A stretch of 25,351 nt of DNA. It comes from JAKVJE01 sp047722305. Lineage in GTDB: Bacteria; Actinomycetota; Actinomycetes; Actinomycetales; Microbacteriaceae. Shown here in pieces: positions 20,444-25,351 of the stretch. The notes under the pieces were generated by a model, which searched no databases, was not told where the DNA came from, and saw only the letters and a program-made list of their open reading frames with translations. How positions within the stretch are numbered: the first letter of the stretch is position 1; each line of letters begins with the position of its first letter. The translations under genes and the position numbers were made by a program. The stretch spans positions 1-25,351 of the forward strand of contig JBDNYM010000036.1 in the NCBI GenBank assembly GCA_047722305.1, given 5' to 3'.

Positions 20444-21550
20444 ATGGTGAAAACGGTCGCAGTGGTCTTCGGAGGCCGATCCAGTGAGCACGAGATCAGC
20501 TGCGTCTCCGGCGGGTCGGTGCTGAAGGCCATCGATCGGAGCCGCTACCGCGTCATTCCGGTGGGCATCCGCCGCGACGGTCGCTTCCAGCTCGTCGCCG
20601 ATGACCCGGTCCAGTATGAGATGCGCCCCGACCGGATGCCGCAGATCACCGCCGACGGCCCCGAGCTGGTGTGGCCGACCCGCGTCGGCGACCGCACGCT
20701 GCGGGTCGTCGAGGACGGCCGTCTGCGTCCGGTCGCGGACGTCGACGTCGTCTTCCCCGTCCTGCACGGACGCTGGGGAGAGGACGGCACCATCCAAGGG
20801 ATGCTCGAACTCGCCGGTCTGCCCTACGTGGGCAACGGGGTGCTGGCCTCCGCCGCCGGGATGGACAAGGAGTTCACCAAGCGGCTGCTGGCCGGTGCCG
20901 GTGTGGAGGCCGGGCGCTGGCGGGCGATCCGGGCCGACCGGCGCGCCGGGGCCGCCGCGGCGGCCGCCGCGCTGGGCTACCCGGTGTTCGTGAAGCCGGC
21001 CCGCGCCGGGTCGAGCGTCGGCGTCAGCCGGGTCGTTGATCCCGCCGAGCTGGATGCGGCCCTCGACGTCGCCTTCGCGGAAGACTCGAAGGTACTCATC
21101 GAGACGCAGCTGACCGGCCGGGAGGTGGAGATCGCCGTGCTCGGCCCGCGCGCCGGGTCCGGCGTCCGCGTCTCGCAGGCGGCCGGCGAGATCGTGGTCG
21201 ACGGCGGGGGCTTCTACGACTACGGCGCGAAGTACCTCTCTCCCGACGCGGCGCGCACCGTGTGCCCGGCCGATCTGACGCCGACGCAGCTGAGCGCTCT
21301 GCAGGACACCGCCGCCCGCACCTTCGTCGCGCTCGACTGCGATGGGCTGGCCCGGGTCGACATGTTCCTCGACGGCGACATCCCCACGGTGAACGAGATC
21401 AACACGCTGCCCGGGTTCACCCCCATCTCGATCTTCCCGATCTGCTGGCAGCACTCCGGGATGACCTACCCCGAACTGATCACCGACCTGATCGAGCAGG
21501 CGCTGGAGTCTGAGCAGGCGCTGGGGCGCCAGAACCCCCCGGGGCGTTGA
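20444..21550 (+). CDS. ddl: D-alanine--D-alanine ligase
   Basis: An ATP-grasp enzyme (368 aa) that makes the D-Ala-D-Ala dipeptide for peptidoglycan and is the target of cycloserine. Motifs are VFGGRSSEHEISC (9-21), VLHGRWGEDGTIQG with the product Gly, the Lys/Ser loop KPARAGSSVGVSRV, and the C-terminal metal/phosphate motif NEINTLPGFTPISIFP, whose sequence predicts D-Ala rather than D-Lac specificity. Length is closer to the long DdlA type than to DdlB. ATG 20444 is preceded by GGGAAGG at 6 nt. Its 3' end overlaps the end of the convergent rsmD gene by 71 nt, an unusual but not rare antisense overlap. Confidence 0.97.
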   Translation: MVKTVAVVFGGRSSEHEISCVSGGSVLKAIDRSRYRVIPVGIRRDGRFQLVADDPVQYEMRPDRMPQITADGPELVWPTRVGDRTLRVVEDGRLRPVADVDVVFPVLHGRWGEDGTIQGMLELAGLPYVGNGVLASAAGMDKEFTKRLLAGAGVEAGRWRAIRADRRAGAAAAAAALGYPVFVKPARAGSSVGVSRVVDPAELDAALDVAFAEDSKVLIETQLTGREVEIAVLGPRAGSGVRVSQAAGEIVVDGGGFYDYGAKYLSPDAARTVCPADLTPTQLSALQDTAARTFVALDCDGLARVDMFLDGDIPTVNEINTLPGFTPISIFPICWQHSGMTYPELITDLIEQALESEQALGRQNPPGR

Positions 21551-22103
21551 CCAGCGCGGCCGTCCACACGGTCGTCTCCCCGTATCTGCGCTGGGAGCGC
21601 CGTTCCAGTCCGTCCGGCCAGGCGGGCTCCGGCGAGCGCGTCGAGCGCTCCGCCACCACGGTTGCGCCCGCTGCCAGCCGCGGAACCAGCTGGGCCAGGT
21701 CTGCTGCGAGCTGGTCCTCGGCGAGCGCATAGGGCGGGTCCAGGAACACCAGGTCGAAGGCGGACGTGTCCCGGTCGAGCCAGCGGCGCACCGGCATTGC
21801 GGCCACCCGGGCCGGGGAGGTCCCGAGGGCGCGTCCCACGGTCGCCGCGTTGCGCCGGCACACGGCGGCGGCGGCGCGGTTCGATTCGACCAGGACGGCG
21901 CCGGCGGCACCCCGGGACAGCGCCTCCAGGCCGAGCGCTCCAGAGCCCGCGTACAGGTCGGCCACCTGGGCGTCTGCGACGGCGCCGGCGGCCTCGAGAC
22001 TGGAGAAGACCGCTTCCCGCACCCGTTCGCTCGTCGGCCGGGTGGTCGGGCCCGGGGTCGCCAGGGGAAGGGACCCGCAGCGGCCGGAGATGATTCGCGT
22101 CAC
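21480..22103 (-). CDS. rsmD: 16S rRNA (guanine(966)-N(2))-methyltransferase RsmD
   Basis: A 207-aa SAM-dependent methyltransferase. The SAM motif is DLYAGSGALGLEALSRGA (near residues 49-66), followed by VESNRAAA, and the catalytic motif is LDPPYA (near 120), as in RsmD, which methylates G966 of 16S rRNA in the small subunit. The N-terminus MTRIISGRCGSLPL and TSERVREAVFSSL are also typical. GTG 22103 is chosen because the conserved N-terminus begins there and GGGAG lies upstream on the minus strand; the open frame extends further but only as the antisense of recG. In many actinobacteria rsmD lies between recG and coaD in the same direction; here it is inverted and upstream of recG. Confidence 0.93.
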   Translation of the reverse strand: MTRIISGRCGSLPLATPGPTTRPTSERVREAVFSSLEAAGAVADAQVADLYAGSGALGLEALSRGAAGAVLVESNRAAAAVCRRNAATVGRALGTSPARVAAMPVRRWLDRDTSAFDLVFLDPPYALAEDQLAADLAQLVPRLAAGATVVAERSTRSPEPAWPDGLERRSQRRYGETTVWTAALVNAPGGSGAPAPAQTPAPARSGR

Positions 22104-22172
22104 CCCGGCATTCTCCCGCACGTGGCCCGCGCCCGCACAGACCGGCGCCGGACGACAGACAATGGAGGCACC

Positions 22173-24299
22173 ATGACCCTGCTGGACGCGTCCCTCGACC
22201 GCCGCCTCGGGACGAAGACTGCCCGGGCGCTGCAGCGTGCGCTCGGCGTGCGGACTGGGCGGGAGCTGCTCGACCACTACCCGCGCCGCTATGTCACCCG
22301 CGGCGAGCTCACGCCCATCGATCAGCTGTACCCGGGGGAGCAGGCGACGCTGGTGGCCCAGGTTGTCGAGGCGACCACCCGCCCGATGCGCGCCCGGCGC
22401 GGCTCGCTGCTCGAAGTGCTCATCGGCGACGGGCACGGTGAGCTCACCCTCACGTTCTTCAACCAGCCCTGGCGCGCCGCCGAGCTGACCCCGGGCACCC
22501 GCGGGATGTTCGCCGGGAGGATCGGGGAGTATCGCCAGCAGCTGCAGCTGACCCATCCCGACTACCAGCTCTTCCAAGACGACGACGAGGTCGACCCGGA
22601 TCTCTGGGCGACTCGCCCGCTGCCCGTGTACCCGGCCACGGCGGCGCTGCCGAGCTGGCGGATCGCGAAATCGATCGGCATCCTGCTCGACGAGGTCGGC
22701 CCGGATGATATCCCGGATCCCGTCCCCGAGCCGCGCCGGGAAGCTGAAGGGCTGCTGACCCTGGCCGCCGCCTATGAGCAGATCCATCGTCCCCTCGACC
22801 CGGGGCAGTGGCGGGCGGCCCGGCGCACGCTCGCGTTCACCGAGGCGCTGGTGCTGCAGACCAGCCTGGTGCGCTCGCGGGCACGCTTGCAGGCTCGGCG
22901 CACCCGGCCCCGGCCGCGGCGGGAGAACGGGCTGCTGGCCGAGTTCGACCGCGCGAGCCCGCTCACTCCGACCCCCGGGCAGCGGCAGGCGGGCGACGAG
23001 ATCGCGGCCGACCTGCAGCGGCCCATCCCCATGAACCGCCTGCTGCAAGGGGATGTGGGCTCCGGGAAGACGTTGGTGGCGCTGCGGGCGATGCTGCAGG
23101 TGGCCGAGGACGGCGGGCAGTCCGCCCTGCTGGCCCCCACCGAGGTGCTCGCCACGCAGCACTTCCAGACGATCTCGCGGCTGCTCGGCCCGGACCTGCT
23201 GGCCAGACTCGCCCCGGTGCTCATCACCGGCTCGCTGTCGGCCGCGGAGCGCCGCAGCGCCCGGCTGCGGGTGGTGAGCGGCCGGTCCCGGCTGGTGATC
23301 GGCACACACGCCCTGCTGAGCGAGGGCGCCGAGTTCGACGACCTCGGTCTGGTGATCGTGGACGAGCAGCACCGCTTCGGCGTCACCCAGCGGGAGGCTT
23401 TGCGCCGCAGCGCCCCCGGCACCCCGCACATGCTGCTGATGACCGCCACCCCCATCCCGCGCACGCTGGCGATGACCGTGCTGGGCGACCTGGACGTATC
23501 GACGCTGCGCGACCGCCCGGGGGGCCGGGCCGCGGTCTCGACCTTCGTGGTGCCGGCCGACGAGCGTCCGGCCTGGTACGAGCGCGTCTGGAGCCGGCTG
23601 GTGGAGGAGGTCTCCGCCGGGCACCAGGCATTCATCGTGTGCGGCCGCATCGACGAGGCGACGGCGGGCAGCGGGGCGGCGGAGCGAGCCAGCGTCGAGG
23701 CGATGGCCAAGTTCCTGGCCGGGCGCCGCGATACCGCCCACCTGCGCTGCGGCGTGCTGCATGGGCGCCTGGACGCCGCCGAGAAGCGGGACCTGATGCA
23801 GCGGTTCTCCGAGGGGCGGCTGGATGCGCTCATCGCCACCACGGTGGTGGAGGTGGGCGTCGACGTGCCGAACGCGACCCTCATGATCGTCATGGACGCC
23901 GATCGGTTCGGCGTCTCGCAGCTGCACCAGCTGCGGGGGCGCATCGGGCGCGGCGAGCTGCCCGGCACCGCCTTGCTGGTCACCCGCGCGCCGGCCGGCA
24001 CTCCGGCGCGCGCCCGGGTGGACGCGGTGGCCTCGACCAGCGACGGCTTCGAGCTGGCCGAGCTGGATCTGGAACAGCGCAGCGAGGGCGACGTTCTCGG
24101 CGACGAGCAGTCGGGGCGCGGATCGCTGCGGCTGCTGCGGGTGGGACGCGCCGAAGACCAGCGTCTCATCGTCCGGGCCCGTGCGGTCGCCGAGGCCGTC
24201 CTCGCCGAGGACCCCGAGCTGGAACGCCACGAGCCCCTGCGGGCGCTCATCGACGCCAGTCTGAGCATCCGGGAGGCGGCGCACCTGCGGCAGGGGTGA
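22173..24299 (+). CDS. recG: ATP-dependent DNA helicase RecG
   Basis: A 708-aa superfamily 2 helicase that unwinds branched DNA and rescues stalled replication forks. The N-terminal wedge/OB domain (about residues 1-260, with the LDHYPRRYVTR segment) precedes the helicase core: Walker A GDVGSGKT (293-300), Walker B DEQH (397-400), motif III LLMTATPIPRTL, motif V TTVVEVGVDVPNA and motif VI QLRGRIGRG. A TRG-like motif follows near the C-terminus. ATG 22173 has GGAGG (22164-22168) at 4-5 nt, and the product then starts at the conserved N-terminus; the open frame extends to 22122 but without family similarity. It is divergent from rsmD with a 69-nt gap. Confidence 0.97.
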   Translation: MTLLDASLDRRLGTKTARALQRALGVRTGRELLDHYPRRYVTRGELTPIDQLYPGEQATLVAQVVEATTRPMRARRGSLLEVLIGDGHGELTLTFFNQPWRAAELTPGTRGMFAGRIGEYRQQLQLTHPDYQLFQDDDEVDPDLWATRPLPVYPATAALPSWRIAKSIGILLDEVGPDDIPDPVPEPRREAEGLLTLAAAYEQIHRPLDPGQWRAARRTLAFTEALVLQTSLVRSRARLQARRTRPRPRRENGLLAEFDRASPLTPTPGQRQAGDEIAADLQRPIPMNRLLQGDVGSGKTLVALRAMLQVAEDGGQSALLAPTEVLATQHFQTISRLLGPDLLARLAPVLITGSLSAAERRSARLRVVSGRSRLVIGTHALLSEGAEFDDLGLVIVDEQHRFGVTQREALRRSAPGTPHMLLMTATPIPRTLAMTVLGDLDVSTLRDRPGGRAAVSTFVVPADERPAWYERVWSRLVEEVSAGHQAFIVCGRIDEATAGSGAAERASVEAMAKFLAGRRDTAHLRCGVLHGRLDAAEKRDLMQRFSEGRLDALIATTVVEVGVDVPNATLMIVMDADRFGVSQLHQLRGRIGRGELPGTALLVTRAPAGTPARARVDAVASTSDGFELAELDLEQRSEGDVLGDEQSGRGSLRLLRVGRAEDQRLIVRARAVAEAVLAEDPELERHEPLRALIDASLSIREAAHLRQG

Positions 24300-24307
24300 C
24301 GTGGCCG

Positions 24308-24313
24308 TACCCT
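24308..24313 (+). promoter_or_regulatory. leaderless-type -10 box of coaD
   Basis: TACCCT is followed by AGGGGC and then ATG 24320 (6-nt spacing), so the mRNA likely starts at the A of the start codon. The AGGGG is too close to the ATG to serve as a ribosome-binding site. Confidence 0.5.
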
Positions 24314-24319
24314 AGGGGC

Positions 24320-24829
24320 ATGTCGAAGCTCGCCGTGTGCCCGGGATCGTTCGACCCGGTGACCCGGGGACACCTCGACGTGTTCCGGGCGGCCGGGGCC
24401 GCGTTCGACCGTGTGCGCGTCGTGGTGGTCCACAACCCCGACAAGCCCGCGGGCCTGCTGGCCGGGCCGGCGCGCGTCGGCCTGCTGCGGGCCGCCATCG
24501 CCGAGGCCGGGCTGGGCAACGTGGACGTCGATCTCTACGCGGGCGCGCTGCTGGCCGACTACTGCCGGGAGGTCGGCGCGGCGGCGATCGTCAAGGGCAT
24601 CCGGGGCGCGTCCGACCTCGACTACGAGCTGCCGATGTCGGCGGTCAACGCCGATCTGGCCGGCATCCCGACGCTGTTCGTCCCGACCCGGCCCGAGCAC
24701 TCCCACATCTCGAGCTCGCTGGTGCGACAGGTGATCGGGCTCGGCGGCGATGTCGCCGCCTACGTCCCGCCGGCCGCCGCCGCCGCGCTGCAGCACGAAT
24801 CCGCCCGTTTCGGGGCCTCCGGAACATAG
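24320..24829 (+). CDS. coaD: phosphopantetheine adenylyltransferase (CoaD)
   Basis: A 169-aa nucleotidyltransferase of the coenzyme A pathway (4'-phosphopantetheine + ATP to dephospho-CoA). Motifs are CPGSFDPVTRGHLD (7-20, with the catalytic T/HxGH as RGHLD), VKGIRGASDLDYELPM, and ISSSLVRQV near the C-terminus. Length matches bacterial CoaD (about 160 aa). It starts 20 nt after recG. The -10 box TACCCT 6 nt upstream indicates leaderless expression, so the enzyme may be transcribed independently of recG. The next gene begins 55 nt downstream, and a TAGACT box overlaps the coaD stop. Confidence 0.97.
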   Translation: MSKLAVCPGSFDPVTRGHLDVFRAAGAAFDRVRVVVVHNPDKPAGLLAGPARVGLLRAAIAEAGLGNVDVDLYAGALLADYCREVGAAAIVKGIRGASDLDYELPMSAVNADLAGIPTLFVPTRPEHSHISSSLVRQVIGLGGDVAAYVPPAAAAALQHESARFGASGT

Positions 24830-24832
24830 ACT
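24827..24832 (+). promoter_or_regulatory. possible -10 box for the terminal cell-wall gene
   Basis: TAGACT overlaps the coaD stop codon (TAG). It lies 52 nt before GTG 24885 and would give a leader of about 45 nt with AGAGAGG (24872-24878) 6 nt before the start. No -35 is recognised. Confidence 0.3.
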
Positions 24833-24884
24833 GTCTCGGAGCGGTCATCCGCGTCCGGGTGACATCCGAAGAGAGAGGCATGCT

Positions 24885-25349
24885 GTGTCCACAGGGGGAG
24901 ATGTCGCCCCGTCGCGGCGTCGTCGCGGCGTCGTCATCGCCGCTGGCGTCGTGATCGGCGCACTGGTGCTGGCTGGCGGGCTCGGCTGGTACGGCGCCAC
25001 GCATACGGCCTACGGGCTGGAGATGAACGGCGCCAGCGTGGGCGGGCAGAGCGTCGACGCGGCCGTCGCCGGCGTGGAGCACGCCTTTCCGCAGACCCGG
25101 ATCACGATCGTCGACGGCGACCGGAAGCTGACGGCGACCGCCGCCGAGCTCGGGCTGTCCCTCAAGAGCACCGCGGCGCTGCGGAGGCAGCTCGAAGGCC
25201 ACTCGATGCTGAAGGTCGGCTCGTGGAACACCGCCGTCGGGCTCGACGGCGCCGCCGCCCTCGCCCCGACGAACAAGGTGGCGCCCCACTGTAGCTTATT
25301 AAAAAATAACAGCCCACCCCCCGAGCCCACAGGGAGTTTGGCCGGCTGA
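24885..25349 (+). CDS. membrane-anchored cell-wall protein, N-terminus (PG-binding_4/L,D-transpeptidase-like), disrupted at the end
   Basis: GTG 24885 follows AGAGAGG at 6 nt. The product begins with a short basic cytoplasmic leader (SRRRRG), a single membrane anchor (about residues 15-35) and then an extracytoplasmic domain beginning GLEMNGASVGGQSVDAAVAGVE and RKLTATAAELGL, which resembles PG_binding_4 repeats found before L,D-transpeptidase or VanW domains. About 130 residues look native. From about position 25285 the sequence becomes unlike the rest of the window and the frame ends at TGA 25347-25349 within it, so the visible C-terminus is probably not biological and the real gene continues beyond the contig. 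The family call is tentative because only part of the first domain is seen. Confidence 0.6.
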   Translation: MSTGGDVAPSRRRRGVVIAAGVVIGALVLAGGLGWYGATHTAYGLEMNGASVGGQSVDAAVAGVEHAFPQTRITIVDGDRKLTATAAELGLSLKSTAALRRQLEGHSMLKVGSWNTAVGLDGAAALAPTNKVAPHCSLLKNNSPPPEPTGSLAG

Positions 25350-25351
25350 GG
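25285..25351. other. compositionally anomalous terminal segment (probable assembly or read artefact)
   Basis: The last ~65 nt differ abruptly from the preceding high-GC coding sequence. They contain TTATTAAAAAATAA (25296-25309), the only such 14-nt A/T-only run in the window, then C-runs. The junction falls in the middle of a conserved-looking domain. The most likely explanation is a chimeric contig end or low-quality read tail; a genuine short insertion cannot be excluded from one window. Confidence 0.6.

Noticed and set aside
22104..24284. Upstream extension of the rsmD frame across all of recG
   Set aside because: The RsmD N-terminus is clear at GTG 22103; the rest is antisense to recG without family similarity.
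1..25351. CRISPR arrays, insertion sequences, phage genes, large tandem repeats
   Set aside because: No regularly spaced repeats, transposase, integrase or structural phage genes were seen on either strand.

Overview
The window reads as a chromosomal segment of a high-GC Gram-positive (actinobacterial) genome. G+C is high almost throughout, GTG starts and 1-11 nt gene overlaps are common, several genes look leaderless (TANNNT box 6-7 nt before the start codon), and the block murA-plsC-gpsA-ddl followed by rsmD/recG/coaD resembles that of Propionibacteriales-type actinobacteria. The family-level placement is inference; the sequence contains no rRNA or other strong taxonomic marker. Nearly all genes are ordinary chromosomal genes. 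No CRISPR array, insertion sequence or complete mobile element was found.

Layout. (a) 1-291: C-terminal end of a TauE/SafE-type (TSUP) permease. (b) 370-4147: a tightly overlapped metal-ion ABC importer operon (lipoprotein binding protein, ATPase, two different ABC-3 permeases) with a YciI-like gene coupled to its end. The binding-protein ligands (His, His, Glu, Glu) suggest manganese rather than zinc. (c) 4161-5031: tRNA-Glu(CTC) with a promoter and a perfectly palindromic terminator, followed by a lower-GC island with the wreckage of two head-to-head toxin-antitoxin modules. On the minus strand an intact PF09720-type antitoxin is followed by a ParE-like toxin cut to about 15 codons. On the plus strand a YefM antitoxin without its N-terminus or a start codon is followed by a full-length YoeB toxin in which the penultimate catalytic His is Arg. 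(d) 5052-7519: RarD-type permease, VKOR-type oxidoreductase, FKBP prolyl isomerase and a DUF5684-like membrane protein. (e) 7539-9645: minus-strand operon of a thiamine-binding (MTH1187-type) protein, sufS and sufU, consecutively overlapping by 4 nt. (f) 9744-14709: alpha/beta hydrolase, MFS exporter, and a rightward 2-hydroxyacid dehydrogenase / chorismate mutase / cardiolipin synthase run. (g) 14839-17199: glutamate/dicarboxylate symporter and a TerC-family membrane protein. (h) 17284-24829: murA, plsC, gpsA, ddl (envelope precursors), convergent rsmD, then recG and coaD. (i) 24885-end: start of a membrane-anchored cell-wall protein that is interrupted by a compositionally foreign tail of about 65 nt, probably a contig-end artefact.

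How the parts work together. The importer and the TerC protein could form opposite arms of Mn homeostasis. SufS/SufU supply sulfur for Fe-S clusters, but the SufBCD scaffold is not here. VKOR and FKBP fit extracytoplasmic or general protein folding. murA, ddl and the last gene serve peptidoglycan, while plsC, gpsA and cls serve phospholipid synthesis. The most unusual part is the decayed double toxin-antitoxin island next to tRNA-Glu.
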